Notes: generated by a model not told the origin, from the sequence alone. Counted from the first letter of the stretch, positions 17,912 through 27,218 are shown. The stretch is DNA of 64,000 nucleotides from Candidatus Brachybacterium merdavium (GCA_019118275.1 DWZH01000007.1:42415-106414); one strand, 5' to 3'. Numbers and translations are program-made.

Positions 17912-18454
17912 TCACTCGCGCACGGGCCCCTCGTCTCGTCCCGCTCGACCGGATCGGCCGACTCGACCGGCCAGATCGTCCCGGACCGGATAGTGATCGC
18001 CGCCGCGCTCGGAGATCGCCGCGCGGGTGGAGTCCGCGGCGCCATGCGGACCCGCGGCCCTCTTCGCAAGCCGGATCTGGTGGCGCTGCCCCCAGCTCAG
18101 CACCCCGAAGGCGAGCAAGCCCACCAGCACCGCGACCACCACGCCCAGGACCGGCGGCGCCGGCGCAGCGACCGTGAGCAGGGTGCCGATCACCAGCAGC
18201 GGCACCATGGAGCCGATGATCTGCAGGTACGAGCGCTGCGGTCCGCCGTCGGTGTGACGGTGGCGCACGACCAGGTCGAGCGCGATCGCGCCGAGGACGA
18301 GCACAGCGACGAGCGCCGCCCTCGCAATTGTCGGCACCGCGATGACCTGCAACAGCACGGCGGCCGCCACCGCGATCAGCAACGCCGACAGGGCCGGCCA
18401 GGGCCAGGCGATGGTTCGGGGCGACCCAGGGATCCGGGAATTGTCCGAGACCAT
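17912..18454 (-). CDS. Small four-helix membrane protein, unknown function
   Basis: I do not recognise a named family. The 180-residue product has four hydrophobic segments (about 20-40, 45-63, 75-98 and 102-122) and a polar, Arg/Gly-rich cytoplasmic-looking tail of 50 residues ending DEGPVRE. The start at 18454 is well supported by AAGGAGG six bases before the ATG. Similar short membrane proteins of unknown function are common in Micrococcales. It stands alone, convergent to the LacI gene and 302 bases from the tRNA gene. Confidence 0.7.
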   Translation of the reverse strand: MVSDNSRIPGSPRTIAWPWPALSALLIAVAAAVLLQVIAVPTIARAALVAVLVLGAIALDLVVRHRHTDGGPQRSYLQIIGSMVPLLVIGTLLTVAAPAPPVLGVVVAVLVGLLAFGVLSWGQRHQIRLAKRAAGPHGAADSTRAAISERGGDHYPVRDDLAGRVGRSGRAGRDEGPVRE

Positions 18455-18756
18455 GATCCGCCTCCTTCGCTTGGGGCCCCCACGCTACGCGGGAATGAGC
18501 CGATGGCCCCGACCACCCGGTCACGGCTGACGCCCATCCCGCCCCGCGTCGCCCGGGCCGAGCCGGCCCTGTCGCCCGGGCCGGCTCCGCCCCGTCTGCC
18601 GCGTGCATCGCGCGCCTCATGAACCACCGACCCGTCGACGCAGGCCCGTCGGTGACGTGCGGCCGGCGTGGTGTGAGAGGCGCTTGGCGTGACGTGACTC
18701 GCGTCGGGTCCCCAGAGGTTTGGAGCGTGCGGGGGGCGCTGGTTAGGATCGGCGAC
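18455..18756. other. Intergenic region before tRNA-Ser
   Basis: No gene seen. It must hold the leftward promoter of the membrane-protein gene and, at its right end, the tRNA promoter. The stretch is GC-rich without notable repeats. Confidence 0.5.
18720..18749 (+). promoter_or_regulatory. Candidate tRNA-Ser promoter
   Basis: TTGGAG (18720-18725) and TAGGAT (18744-18749) with an 18-base spacer. The predicted start lies right at the 5' end of the tRNA at 18757. Confidence 0.5.
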
Positions 18757-18842
18757 GGTAGCGTGTCCGAGCGGCCGAAGGTGCTTCACTCGAAATGAAG
18801 TGTGGTTCATAGCCACCGCGGGTTCAAATCCCGCCGCTACCG
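18757..18842 (+). tRNA. tRNA-Ser (anticodon CGA)
   Basis: An 86-base serine tRNA. The acceptor stem pairs GGTAGCG (18757-18763) with CGCTACC (18835-18841), discriminator base G. The anticodon stem CTTCA/TGAAG encloses the loop CTCGAAA, giving anticodon CGA at 18791-18793, which reads UCG, a frequent codon in high-GC genomes. The long variable arm (GTGTGGTTCATAGCCAC region) is diagnostic for serine, and the T-loop GGTTCAAATCC is standard. The 3' CCA is not encoded. Confidence 0.97.
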
Positions 18843-18871
18843 CGTATGACCTGGGGTGAGGCCCCTGTGAA

Positions 18872-18908
18872 CGAGAAGGGCCCCGACTGCGTGTCGGGGC
18901 CCTTCTCG
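18872..18908 (+). terminator. Strong hairpin terminator after tRNA-Ser
   Basis: CGAGAAGGGCCCCGAC (18872-18887) and its perfect complement (18893-18908) form a 16-bp stem with a TGCGT loop. It lies 30 bases after the tRNA and, read on the other strand, 60 bases after the HPr gene, so it may stop both transcripts. Confidence 0.8.
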
Positions 18909-18968
18909 CGTCCGCGGACCTGCCCGGTCGAAGCGACTGGGCAGGTGCCGGGCTCAGCCGATGGGGGC

Positions 18969-19238
18969 TCAGTCCGTGTCGAGGTCCCGTTCGAGCATCT
19001 CCGCGAGCGCCGCCACGGACTCCTCGGCCCCCTCGCCCTCGGCGCGCAGAGTCACCTCGTCGCCCTGGTCCGCCCCGAGGGTCAGCAGCATCAGGATGCT
19101 CGAGGCCTGCACGGCCTCGCCGGCACCCTTGGCGATGGTGACCTGTGCCGGTTGCTGACCGGCGGCTTGAGAGAAGAGCGCGGCAGGGCGGGCGTGCAGC
19201 CCGCTGGCGCTGGCGATCGTGACGGTGCGTTCAGCCAT
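18969..19238 (-). CDS. ptsH: HPr phosphocarrier protein
   Basis: Cytosolic phosphocarrier of the sugar phosphotransferase system, 89 residues (usual length 85-90). The phosphorylated His15 lies in SGLHARPAA and the regulatory-site region ASSILMLLTLG places Ser46 as in other HPr proteins, although actinobacteria usually lack HPr kinase. It takes phosphate from enzyme I and passes it to EIIA proteins; a lone EIIA is encoded at 55951-56481 in this window. The start at 19238 opens the conserved MAERTVTIAS; AGAAAGGC lies upstream. It is a single gene, not linked to an enzyme I gene here. Confidence 0.95.
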   Translation of the reverse strand: MAERTVTIASASGLHARPAALFSQAAGQQPAQVTIAKGAGEAVQASSILMLLTLGADQGDEVTLRAEGEGAEESVAALAEMLERDLDTD

Positions 19239-19479
19239 CTGGAAGCCTTTCTCGACGAGGTGCGCCCAGCGTATCCCTGCCGGCCGGCCCCGGCGGGGAC
19301 CCCGCCGGCCGGTCCCTGAGGCCACCCGCGTGTGACCGGCACTTATGGTTACCAGAGAGTTAGCAGACAGTCGACCAGAACGAGCGGGACGTGCTCGTCG
19401 ACACGTGTTAAATTCTGGGCGGTTCGTCAGGGGTGACGAGAATGTGCGAGGGGCGCCGGGGCGGCCGCTGACGAGGCGG

Positions 19480-20334
19480 TCAGCGGAAACCGCCGACCAC
19501 TCCCGGGCTGTCGTAGCCGGACATCCCCGGGGGCAGGGTGTGGGGGCCGGTCGGCGCCATGTGGTCGCGGCCGATGTCGGTCAGCTCGAACCAGGCGATC
19601 ATGTCGCGTCCGGGAGCTCGTCCCCCGATCGCGGCCCAGGTGGTGCCGATGTGCTCGACCACCTCGGCGGTGCTGAGCGTCCAGGCGGTGAAGCGCCTCT
19701 CGGTGACGAAACCGGCGCGCAGCTCGCCGCGGGCGAGCATCCGGGCCAGCAGCAGGGTGCCGCGCTGCTCGAACTCCTCGTCACGCAAAGCACCGGTGGC
19801 GGCGAGCGCCTCGACCACGTGGCCGGGGTGCAGCCATGCCCTCCGGGCGATCTGCAGGAGCCGGTGCTCGATCGTGCTCGCCCGGGAGGCGGCATGCTCG
19901 GCGAGGCTCTCGGCGGTGGCGAAGCGGGGCGGACCGGGCGGCGTCGCGGACAGCTCCCCCTTCTCATCACAGGCGAGCTGCGCCCCGCGGGGGCCCTGCA
20001 GACGCCAGGGGGCGAGGGTCGACAGCCCGAGCGGTGCCGAGGCCCCGGCAGCGGTCGCGGTCACGTGCAACCGCCCTCGCGGATGCAGCGCGGCGTGCGT
20101 GATCGAGGCGCCCAGCAGCCGCGGATCGCGCAGCCCGACGGCGGCGTGACCGGCAGTTCCACGTCGGTCGGGGTGGTCGAGCAGTTGGATCCGGGAATGC
20201 AGCACCCAGCCGCGTGCGGTGATGGTCCAGGTGCCGCGTGCGGCGACCCGGGTGTGGATGATCGACTGTCCGCACAGCTCATCCAGCAGGGGGCGCCCCT
20301 GGGGGCGGTCACGGCCGGTGACGAAGGAGAACAT
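19480..20334 (-). CDS. Conserved hypothetical protein, unknown function
   Basis: I do not recognise the family. About 284 residues, soluble, without membrane segment or signal peptide. An internal stretch LHPRGRLHVTATAAG is followed by a helical region (ESLAEHAASRASTIEHRLLQ) and an acidic-aromatic C-terminus. Start is uncertain: ATG at 20334 has GAGGATGAG just upstream and is preferred; ATG 20352 and TTG 20382 are in the same frame. It is divergent from a TetR regulator, with its start about 87 bases from the TetR start, so TetR may control it. Coding is supported by third-position GC and by lack of a better frame on the other strand. Confidence 0.55.
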   Translation of the reverse strand: MFSFVTGRDRPQGRPLLDELCGQSIIHTRVAARGTWTITARGWVLHSRIQLLDHPDRRGTAGHAAVGLRDPRLLGASITHAALHPRGRLHVTATAAGASAPLGLSTLAPWRLQGPRGAQLACDEKGELSATPPGPPRFATAESLAEHAASRASTIEHRLLQIARRAWLHPGHVVEALAATGALRDEEFEQRGTLLLARMLARGELRAGFVTERRFTAWTLSTAEVVEHIGTTWAAIGGRAPGRDMIAWFELTDIGRDHMAPTGPHTLPPGMSGYDSPGVVGGFR

Positions 20335-20408
20335 CCGCTCATCCTCGCCCATGCCCGCGAAGTGACTGACCGGTCTTCGCAATCCGGTGGCCCGGGAGCC
20401 GGCGCGTC

Positions 20409-20414
20409 TAGACT
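20409..20414 (+). promoter_or_regulatory. -10 element for leaderless TetR transcript
   Basis: TAGACT ends seven bases before the ATG at 20421, so transcription should start at or next to the start codon. There is no Shine-Dalgarno sequence, consistent with a leaderless mRNA. Confidence 0.5.
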
Positions 20415-20420
20415 GAACAG

Positions 20421-21098
20421 ATGCCCCACACCACCAGCCGCGCCCCGGATCCCCGCCCGGCGCGGACCAAGGCGGCGATCTTCGCCGCCGCCCGTGACCT
20501 CACCGGTCAGGACGGTGAGGTCACCGTCAATGCCCTGGCCAAGCGCGCCGGGATCAGCCGCGCCGCCTTCTACAGCCATTTCGGGGGGCTGGACGATCTG
20601 ATGGGCGCGATGCTCGGTCAGATGTTCGACGTGCAGGAAGCGCGCGCAGTCGAGCTGGCCGCCGACGGGCGGTCCACTCAGGACATGGTCCAGGCCGCCG
20701 CCGCGACCATGGTCGCCTACGTGGTCCGCCATCATGCCTTCCTGCGCGGCGCGCTGGACTGGAAGTTCTCCCACCACACCTATCTGATCCTGGTCGAGAC
20801 CCTGTCTGATCTGCATGTGGTCGCCCTGGAGCGGATCGGCGACGAGGTGCCCGCGCATCTGGACATCGAGCGCACCGCCCGGTTCTTCGCGGGTGGCACC
20901 TTGGACCTGCTCATCCAGTGGCTCGTGGCCACCGAGCAGGACGCCCGGGAGGGGAGGGAGCCCGACGAGCAGGGCCTGACCGAAGATCTGCTGCGGCTGA
21001 TGCCCAGCTGGTACACGGGCCTGCGCCCGGAGGACCCGATCCCGGACGATCTGGTCATGGACGAACTGTTCGCGGAGGGGCCCCTGCCCGAGGCCTGA
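20421..21098 (+). CDS. TetR/AcrR-family transcriptional regulator
   Basis: DNA-binding regulator of 225 residues. The helix-turn-helix is in the N-terminal 65 residues: ARTKAAIFAAARDL, then VNALAKRAGISRAAFYSHFGGLDDLM, the canonical TetR pattern. The all-helical ligand and dimerisation domain makes up the rest. Its target and ligand are unknown; the divergent hypothetical gene on the left is the likeliest target. The transcript appears leaderless. The next gene, an M20 peptidase, is convergent. Confidence 0.88.
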   Translation: MPHTTSRAPDPRPARTKAAIFAAARDLTGQDGEVTVNALAKRAGISRAAFYSHFGGLDDLMGAMLGQMFDVQEARAVELAADGRSTQDMVQAAAATMVAYVVRHHAFLRGALDWKFSHHTYLILVETLSDLHVVALERIGDEVPAHLDIERTARFFAGGTLDLLIQWLVATEQDAREGREPDEQGLTEDLLRLMPSWYTGLRPEDPIPDDLVMDELFAEGPLPEA

Positions 21099-21129
21099 TC
21101 GACCCGCGGGCCGATCGGTGCTCTCGCGG

Positions 21130-22488
21130 TCAGCAGTCCCGGGCCAGGCGCAGCAGCACCCGCGCCCCGAAGCGCACCGCGTCCACCGGGACCCGCTCGT
21201 CGACCCCGTGGAACAGGGGCGCGAAGTCGAGATCCGCGGGCAGCTGCAGCGGCACGAACCCGTACCCCGAGATGCCCAGGCTGGACAGCGGCTTGTTGTC
21301 GGTCCCGGCGCTGAGGCAGTAGGGCAGCACATGTGCGCCGGGGTCCTCGGCCTGGAGGGAACTGGTCATCGCCTCGATCAGGGCCCCTTCGCGCGGGGAA
21401 TCGACCGAGACGCCGATGTGGTCCATCACCACCTCGACGTGCTCACCGGTCAGCTCGTCCAGCAGGGCCAGCAGCTCCTCCTGGTGGCCGGGCAGGAACC
21501 GCAGGTCGAAGCTCGCCTCGGCGGTCTGCGGGATGACGTTGGACATGTAGCCGGCATCCAGTTTGGTCATGTTCACCGAGTCCCGCAGGGTGCCGGTGAC
21601 GAACTGGCGCGCGCCGCCCATCAGCGGCAGGAAGGACTCGATGTCGTCCTCGTCCCAGCCGATGCCGGTGATCTCGGTGACGCGGTCGAACAGGGCCCGC
21701 ACGCTGGCGACGTACTCGATCGGGAAGTGGTGCTCGTCGATCGCGGCGATCGCCCGGGCCAGCAGCACGATGGCGTTCTCGTCGTTGGGGACCGAGCCGT
21801 GGCCCGCGCGGCCGGTGGCCCGCAGCCTTCCCCAGCCCAGCCCCTTCTCCGCGGTCTGCACCAGGTAGGCGCGCACGTCCGCGTCCGTGTCCTTCTCTGG
21901 CAGGGTGATGGAGTAACCGCCCACCTCGCTGACCGCCTCGGTCATGCCCTCGAAGAGCTCGGGATGGTTCTGGACCATCCACTGGGCGCCCCAGACCGCC
22001 CCGTTCTCCTCATCAGCGAAGAAGGCGAACAGCAGATCGCGGGGCGGCTTCTGGCCGGTGCGCGCCAGATGACGGGCCAGCGCCAGGATCATGGCGACCA
22101 TGTCCTTCATGTCCACCGCGCCGCGGCCGTAGATCATGCCGTCGTGGATCTCGGCGGCGAAGGGGTCGACCGACCAGTCCTCGGCTTGGGCGGGCACGAC
22201 GTCCAGGTGACCATGGATGATCAGGCCCCCTCGTTGGCGATCCTCTCCGGCCATGCGCACGAACACGCTGGGCCGCCCGGGGTGGGACTCGATCACCAGC
22301 GGGTCCAGGCCCACCTCGCGCAGCAGCCTCACCACGTGCTCCGCGGCCTCCGTCTCGCCCCTGCCCCAGGTGGCCGGGTCGTTGCCGCCGTAGTTGGTGG
22401 TGTCGATGCGGATCAGTTCGCGGGTGAAGCGGACCGCCTCCTCCTGCAGAAGCTCGAGCTCGTCGGCAGTCGGTTCAGCGATCGGCAT
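21130..22488 (-). CDS. M20-family zinc metallopeptidase
   Basis: Cytosolic peptidase or amidohydrolase of 452 residues with two zinc ions. The metal site is spelled out by HGHLDVVPA (about 93-101), GRGAVDMKD (bridging Asp), ADEENG (catalytic and metal Glu) and FHGVDERVP near residue 420. A dimerisation insert sits in the middle (GLGWGRLRATGRAGHGSVPN onwards). It resembles the M20 dipeptidase / carboxypeptidase group annotated as M20/M25/M40 hydrolases; the precise substrate (dipeptide or acylated amino acid) is not determinable. Single gene, preceded by Dps 147 bases away. Confidence 0.92.
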   Translation of the reverse strand: MPIAEPTADELELLQEEAVRFTRELIRIDTTNYGGNDPATWGRGETEAAEHVVRLLREVGLDPLVIESHPGRPSVFVRMAGEDRQRGGLIIHGHLDVVPAQAEDWSVDPFAAEIHDGMIYGRGAVDMKDMVAMILALARHLARTGQKPPRDLLFAFFADEENGAVWGAQWMVQNHPELFEGMTEAVSEVGGYSITLPEKDTDADVRAYLVQTAEKGLGWGRLRATGRAGHGSVPNDENAIVLLARAIAAIDEHHFPIEYVASVRALFDRVTEITGIGWDEDDIESFLPLMGGARQFVTGTLRDSVNMTKLDAGYMSNVIPQTAEASFDLRFLPGHQEELLALLDELTGEHVEVVMDHIGVSVDSPREGALIEAMTSSLQAEDPGAHVLPYCLSAGTDNKPLSSLGISGYGFVPLQLPADLDFAPLFHGVDERVPVDAVRFGARVLLRLARDC

Positions 22489-22635
22489 GCGTGGTTCCTC
22501 CTCGGGTCGGTGGGCCCACCGTAGCCGGACGTGGCGACGGCGCGGGCGCTTCGTTCAGAAAGCGTCCGCGCCGTCGGGGCGGCTCGGCCCGGCGCCTCTC
22601 AGCGCAGCGGGAGGCGGCTCGGTCCCAGGCCGGGA

Positions 22636-23127
22636 TCAGGCGTTCTCGCCCTCGAGGTGGGCGCGCATGAACCACTGGAACTTCTCGAGCTCGGCGGTCT
22701 GGCCGATCAGCATGTCCTCGGTCATGGGGTCGAGCTCGCCGGTCAGCGTGATGGCCTTGCGGTTGGAGGCGATCACGCCGTTGTAGACCTCGTCCAGCGC
22801 CCGCAGGTGGTCCTGCGAGTCGGCCTTGCCCAGGGCGTAGTCCGACCAGCTGCGATCGCTGACCAGACGGCCCGGGGTGCCCACCGGCGAGGCGCCGAGC
22901 TGGGCGATCCGCTCGGCGATGTCATCGGCGTAGCCGCGCACGAGATCGACCTGCGGGTCGAGCATCTCGTGGACCGCGATGAAGCGGGAGCCGGTGACGT
23001 TCCAGTGGGCGTGCTTGAGCGTCAGGTGCAGGTCGTTCATCGCATGCAGGCGGTCCTGCAGGGATTCCACCAGGCGCCGGGAATCGTCGGAGCCGAGTCC
23101 GGGAATGGTGTATGCGAGGTCAGCCAT
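22636..23127 (-). CDS. dps: Dps DNA-protection ferritin
   Basis: Dodecameric mini-ferritin of 163 residues that oxidises and stores iron and shields DNA during oxidative stress or starvation. The intersubunit ferroxidase residues are all present: His41 in KHAHWNVTG, His53 and Asp57 in HEMLDPQVD, then Asp68 and Glu72 in ADDIAERI, with the spacing of Listeria Dps. The start codon follows AAGGAGAT. A perfect dyad ATTGTTCTCAACAAT sits 29 bases upstream of the start, most like a peroxide- or metal-sensing Fur-family site, so regulation by FurA/PerR is inferred. Confidence 0.95.
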   Translation of the reverse strand: MADLAYTIPGLGSDDSRRLVESLQDRLHAMNDLHLTLKHAHWNVTGSRFIAVHEMLDPQVDLVRGYADDIAERIAQLGASPVGTPGRLVSDRSWSDYALGKADSQDHLRALDEVYNGVIASNRKAITLTGELDPMTEDMLIGQTAELEKFQWFMRAHLEGENA

Positions 23128-23156
23128 GTCATCTCCTTGAGAGGGGTCGTCGAGTA

Positions 23157-23171
23157 ATTGTTCTCAACAAT
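23157..23171. promoter_or_regulatory. Fur-family-like operator of dps
   Basis: ATTGTTCTCAACAAT is a 6-3-6 inverted repeat, AT-rich against a 70% GC background, placed just upstream of dps. It resembles FurA/CatR-type sites of actinobacteria; identity of the regulator is inferred. Confidence 0.55.
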
Positions 23172-23502
23172 AGCAACGATGTCGTGAGAGGCAATGTTCC
23201 CGATATCCGTGCAGTTCACGACACGCAGGGCAGGCTTACCTGATTCGACTTCCTGGCGAGCGGGAAGGCATGCCTGGCCTTCTGGAAATAGGCATGTCCG
23301 GCGTTTCGGAATAATTTCCTCGGGGCTCTGAGCTTCCCTCCGCGAGCATAAGCCTCACCTGCTGTGCGGGCCAAGGGGAAGGCCGGGCCGGTCGGTCGGA
23401 TCCGACCGGGAGGCCCGGCATCGGCCCGCGGCGCAGCAGGTGCTCGCCCGGGGCCTCCGTACGATGGGGACGTGCTGCCGACGCCGACGAAGGAGGCGCT
23501 CG
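23172..23502. other. Intergenic region between dps and hypothetical gene
   Basis: No gene seen. This is one of the less GC-rich stretches of the window. It has a palindrome AGGCATGCCT (23266-23275), an AGGCTTACCTGA segment at 23232-23243 that resembles half of a DtxR iron box, and GGAATAATTTCC near 23309. The ribosome site of the next gene (AAGGAGG) ends the region. Confidence 0.4.
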
Positions 23503-24462
23503 ATGAGACCGCTGGCCGCCCTGCGAGATCGCTTCACCCATGTTCCTGCCGCCGTGCTGCGCCGCTCCGAGTCCGGGGCGGCCCGGGCTGCCGTGATCGA
23601 TGATGTGCGCGCGGTGTTCCCCGACGTGCCCCGTGATGCGGGTCCCGAGCGTCTGATCCGCCATGCCCGTCGGCTGGTGCTGGCCGCCGCCCGGGACGAG
23701 TTCGCCCGGGAGGGCGTGGAGCTGGTCGACCTTCCCGAGGGCTGGGGTCGCGCCGAGCTGCGGCGGGCCGACCTCGCCGGTGAGGAGGCCTTCCGAGGCT
23801 TCGTCGAGGAGGTCATCGGCGCGCTGGACATCGTGCCCAGCCCCCTCGAGAAGGACGACGCGCTGGAGCTGCGGGACGGACCGTACTCCGCCGACCGTTA
23901 CGGTCTGTCCCTCGAGGCCAGTGCGGATCTGGCCTCGTACCTGCTCTCGCGGGCCTGGATGCTGATGGCGCTGGAGCTGGTGGAGGAGCTCGAGGGGGAG
24001 GCAGCGGCGGGGTCGCCCGGCCGTCGCGCGCTGCCGGCCGACACCGAGCCGGCGCCGCGCGATGAGCAGGAGTTCTTCGAGGCCCAGGCAGCCGCTATCC
24101 GTGAGGAGGTCCGGGCCCGCCTGGTGCGCATGGTCCGGGTGCCGCTCGAGCTGCGCGCCGCGCTCGATCGCCACGCGCGCCTGGAGGGCGACGCGGCGGC
24201 GGACGATCGGGCGGGCGTCGGCGGGGATCCCGTCGGCCGCCGGGCCGGGGCGCCCGGCCCGGGGGCCGCGGGACACTCGAAGCGTGCCCGCGAGGACCTC
24301 GCCAAGAAGGCGTCGGCGGCCTTCGAGCTCGCACAGTCCGAGGTGGGGCGCACCGCCTTCGGCATGTTGCGCAGCGGCGCCGAGAGGGCCTACGGGGCCT
24401 ACGGCAGGCGCACCGAGGTCGACGGCACCCCCGGCGAGGAGCCGGACCATCGCGAACCATGA
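23503..24462 (+). CDS. Hypothetical protein, unknown function
   Basis: I do not recognise a family. 319 residues, soluble, strongly charged and mostly helical by composition, with Arg/Glu-rich stretches such as AIREEVRARLVRMVRV and a low-complexity Gly/Ala/Asp linker (about 235-270) before a C-terminal helix KKASAAFELAQSEVG. The start MRPLAALRDRF at 23503 follows GAAGGAGG, which outweighs an in-frame ATG at 23440. Single gene between Dps and the convergent sufE. Lineage-restricted proteins of this kind are common in Micrococcales; no function is proposed. Confidence 0.6.
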   Translation: MRPLAALRDRFTHVPAAVLRRSESGAARAAVIDDVRAVFPDVPRDAGPERLIRHARRLVLAAARDEFAREGVELVDLPEGWGRAELRRADLAGEEAFRGFVEEVIGALDIVPSPLEKDDALELRDGPYSADRYGLSLEASADLASYLLSRAWMLMALELVEELEGEAAAGSPGRRALPADTEPAPRDEQEFFEAQAAAIREEVRARLVRMVRVPLELRAALDRHARLEGDAAADDRAGVGGDPVGRRAGAPGPGAAGHSKRAREDLAKKASAAFELAQSEVGRTAFGMLRSGAERAYGAYGRRTEVDGTPGEEPDHREP

Positions 24463-24544
24463 GCGGTATCCCGGCCCCGACGGCTTTCGGGCCGGCCCGC
24501 GGGGCCGGCATGTCGGGGCCGACGGCCCGGACGAGTGAGCGCGG

Positions 24545-25015
24545 TCAGAGTCCTGCCTTCTGCGCGAGCTGACGCTTGATGCGCGCCAGCATCCCGGCCA
24601 TGCCGTTCAGCCGCAGGGGGCTGACCACCTTCGCCAGGCCCAGCTGCCCGGTGACCGAGTCGGGGGTGTCCAGCACCTCGCCCACGGCGCGCCCGTCCAG
24701 GGCCTCGGCCAGGATCGAGGCGAAGCCGCGGGTGGTGGGCGCCTCGGGAGGAGCGGAGAAGAACAGGCGGGCGGTGGCCTCGCGTCCCGCGCCCTCCACC
24801 TCGGTGATCAGGAAGATCGGGGACTGGCACTCCGGGACCGGTTCGAGCAGCTCGGGATGCTCCGCATAGCGCTCGGGCAGCTCCGGCAGGGAGTTCGCGA
24901 ACTCCAGCAGCAGCTGCAGGCGGTCCTTGTCGCCCAGGGCGTGGAAGTCCTCGGCGATCTCCTGGAAGCCCTCCGGCATCGCCGACTGGTCGGACGTGGT
25001 CGTGCTCGCGGTCAT
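24545..25015 (-). CDS. sufE: SufE-family sulfur acceptor
   Basis: Sulfur-shuttle protein of 156 residues that accepts persulfide sulfur from a cysteine desulfurase for Fe-S cluster assembly. The active Cys63 is in EPVPECQSP, the SufE consensus, and the fold is complete through [18 protein letters not shown]. Its start overlaps the stop of the upstream sulfurtransferase by four bases (ATGA), so both are made together. Suf scaffold genes are not in the window; a cysteine desulfurase is encoded with the NAD genes at 47111-48247, but the two need not be partners. Confidence 0.93.
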   Translation of the reverse strand: MTASTTTSDQSAMPEGFQEIAEDFHALGDKDRLQLLLEFANSLPELPERYAEHPELLEPVPECQSPIFLITEVEGAGREATARLFFSAPPEAPTTRGFASILAEALDGRAVGEVLDTPDSVTGQLGLAKVVSPLRLNGMAGMLARIKRQLAQKAGL

Positions 25016-25932
25016 CGGCCGGGGACCTCACCGGGCTCGGTGCCGACGGCGATGGGCAGTCGCACGGCGTTGCCCCACTCTGTCCACGAGCCGTCGTAGT
25101 TGCGCACGTCCTCGAAGCCCAGCAGGTACTTCAGGGCGAACCAGGTGTGGGCGGAGCGCTCGCCGATGCGGCAGTAGGCGATCACCGGCTGTGCGGGATC
25201 GAAGCCGAGCTCGCCGGGGTAGATCGCCTCGAGCTCGGCGCGCGAGCGGAAACGGCCGTCCTCGGCGGCGGCGCGGGCCCAGGGCACGGAGTGCGCGGTG
25301 GGGATGTGCCCGCCGCGCACGGTGCCCTCCTGCGGGTAGTCGGGCATGTGGGTGCGCTCGCCGGTGTACTCCTGCGGGGAGCGCACGTCGACCAGCTGGC
25401 CGCCCAGGAAGTCCAGCACCTCCTCGCGGAAGGCGCGGATCGGGGCGTCGTTGCGCTCGGTGACCGGGTACCCGGAGCCCGAGGGCACCTCGGCCACGGT
25501 CGCGACGTCGGTGGTCATCTCGCGTCCCTCGGCCTCCCAGGCCGCGCGGCCGCCGTCCAGCAGGCGCACGTCGGGGTGGCCGAACAGCTCGAACACCCAC
25601 AGGGCGTAGGCGGCCCACCAGTTCGACTTGTCGCCGTAGATCACGACGGTGGTGTCGCGGGAGATCCCGGAGGCGTCCATCAGCTTCGCGAAGCCCTCGG
25701 CGTCGACGTAGTCGCGGGAGACGGGATCGTTGAGGTCCAGGTGCCAATCGATCTTGACCGCTCCGGGGATGTGCCCGGTCTCGTACAGCAGCACGTCCTC
25801 GTCGGATTCCACCACCGCCAGATCACCGGAGCCGACAGCGCCGAGGTGTTCGGCCAGCCACTCGGTGGTCACCAGCTTCTCGGGATGAGCGTAGTCCTGC
25901 AGGGCGGGAGCGGGATCGTGCGGAACAGGCAT
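25012..25932 (-). CDS. Rhodanese-type sulfurtransferase (SseA-like)
   Basis: Two-domain thiosulfate or mercaptopyruvate sulfurtransferase of 306 residues. The N-terminal rhodanese domain (about 15-140) is non-catalytic, with Asp101 in VIYGDKSN at the active position. The C-terminal domain (about 165-300) has the catalytic Cys254 in [13 protein letters not shown]; the loop CRIGERS points to thiosulfate rather than mercaptopyruvate. The gene is first in a two-gene operon with sufE, hinting at a joint sulfur-relay role. GAGAGGTGA precedes the ATG. Possible upstream dyad CTGTCA-N9-TGACAG at 26036-26056. Confidence 0.92.
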   Translation of the reverse strand: MPVPHDPAPALQDYAHPEKLVTTEWLAEHLGAVGSGDLAVVESDEDVLLYETGHIPGAVKIDWHLDLNDPVSRDYVDAEGFAKLMDASGISRDTTVVIYGDKSNWWAAYALWVFELFGHPDVRLLDGGRAAWEAEGREMTTDVATVAEVPSGSGYPVTERNDAPIRAFREEVLDFLGGQLVDVRSPQEYTGERTHMPDYPQEGTVRGGHIPTAHSVPWARAAAEDGRFRSRAELEAIYPGELGFDPAQPVIAYCRIGERSAHTWFALKYLLGFEDVRNYDGSWTEWGNAVRLPIAVGTEPGEVPGR

Positions 25933-26126
25933 CAGGTCACCTCTCGGGGAGCGGTCGGCGCGAGCGCGGCCGGGCCGGGCCCGGTATCCAGGGCCCGAGG
26001 GGCGGCGCGCGGGTGCGCTGCGGACGCCATCCAGTCTGTCACCTGCCTGCTGACAGTGGGGAGGGGGTGTGTCCGCATGAACACTCGTGACGGAGGGCGC
26101 GGTGGTGGCCGTCCGGTTCGTGAGGC

Positions 26127-27218
26127 TCAGTACGCGTAGGCCTCGAACTCCTCGCGGATCCGCTCATGGTCGGCGCCGACGCTCAGCAGCACCTGCAGCA
26201 GCAGCCGCGCCTTCTGCGGCGGCAGGGCACCGGCCATGACGGCCCCGTTCTCGATCAGGTCGACCTCGCTGCCGGGGTAGTCGTAGTGACGGGTCGAGGT
26301 GCCGCCGGTGGCCACCCGCGTGGCCACCACCACCGGGACTCCGTCGGAGATCAGGCGGGCGACCCGGGGGACCGCGGCGGCCGACACATGGCCCATCCCC
26401 ACACCGGCGATCACCAGGCCGTCGAGGCTGTCTGCGGGCAGGCCGTCGAGCAGGGACAGGTCCTCGCCCAGACCGGCCACGATCGTCGCCACCCTGGGCA
26501 GGGAGTTGGGCATGATGCCCTCGATCTGCGCGCTCGGCTCCAGCGGCAGGTACAGCAGGCGCAGATCCTCCTCGCCCACCAGCGCCATCGGTCCCGAGGG
26601 CTCCGAGGCGAAGGCATCGACCGAACGGGAGGAGGTCTTGGTGACTCGGTCGGCCGGGTGCACCATCGCGTCGAACACCGCCAGCACACCCAGACCGCGG
26701 GCGGAGGGGGCCGCCGCCGTGCGCACCGCATCGCGCAGGTTGCCGGGCCCGTCGGCCCCCGGGGCGTTCGCCGGGCGCATCGCCCCCGTCAGCACCAGCG
26801 GCTGCTCCCGGTCCCACCAGCGGTTGAGCAGGAAGGCCGACTCCTCGAGGGTGTCGGTGCCGTGGGTCAGGACCACTCCGGCCGCGCCCCCGTCGACCGC
26901 CCTGCGGGCCCGCACCAGGACCTCGCGCAGGTGGTAGGGCCGCAGGGAGCTGGAGCCGACGTTGGCGATCTCCTCGTGCGTGATGGCGACCGCGTCGATC
27001 AGGGTGCGGGCCAGGTCACCGCCGGTCGAGGTGTCCGGGGCGGCGCGCAGCCCGGTCTCGTCCTGCTTCATGAAGATGGTCCCGCCCAGCGACAGCAGCA
27101 CCACGTGGGCGCGCGGGGGGCCGGGGACGGCCGAGGAGTCGTAGGGCAGGTCGCGGTCGGGCGCCGACTGGACCGGGATCGGCGAGGTGGGGGTGCCGGT
27201 CGTCTCAGGAGAGCTCAT
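26127..27218 (-). CDS. ansA: L-asparaginase
   Basis: Hydrolyses asparagine to aspartate and ammonia. 363 residues after choosing the ATG at 27218, which has AGGAGG about ten bases upstream; the frame is open further up to 27332 but reads as Arg/Pro-rich noise. The first active-site threonine is in LLSLGGTIF, and the second site is HGTDTLEE, both conserved in bacterial asparaginases. A 45-residue Pro/Ser/Thr-rich extension precedes the domain; it has no signal-peptide character, so a cytosolic enzyme is likely. Single gene, 165 bases from rlmC. Confidence 0.93.
   Translation of the reverse strand: MSSPETTGTPTSPIPVQSAPDRDLPYDSSAVPGPPRAHVVLLSLGGTIFMKQDETGLRAAPDTSTGGDLARTLIDAVAITHEEIANVGSSSLRPYHLREVLVRARRAVDGGAAGVVLTHGTDTLEESAFLLNRWWDREQPLVLTGAMRPANAPGADGPGNLRDAVRTAAAPSARGLGVLAVFDAMVHPADRVTKTSSRSVDAFASEPSGPMALVGEEDLRLLYLPLEPSAQIEGIMPNSLPRVATIVAGLGEDLSLLDGLPADSLDGLVIAGVGMGHVSAAAVPRVARLISDGVPVVVATRVATGGTSTRHYDYPGSEVDLIENGAVMAGALPPQKARLLLQVLLSVGADHERIREEFEAYAY

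Noticed and set aside
23232..23243. AGGCTTACCTGA as a DtxR/IdeR iron box
   Set aside because: Only one half-site fits; the other half is not recognisable.
23236..24450. Leftward frame of about 400 codons over the hypothetical gene at 23503
   Set aside because: Forward frame has AAGGAGG and a balanced composition; the reverse product is Arg/Gly/His-rich without motif.
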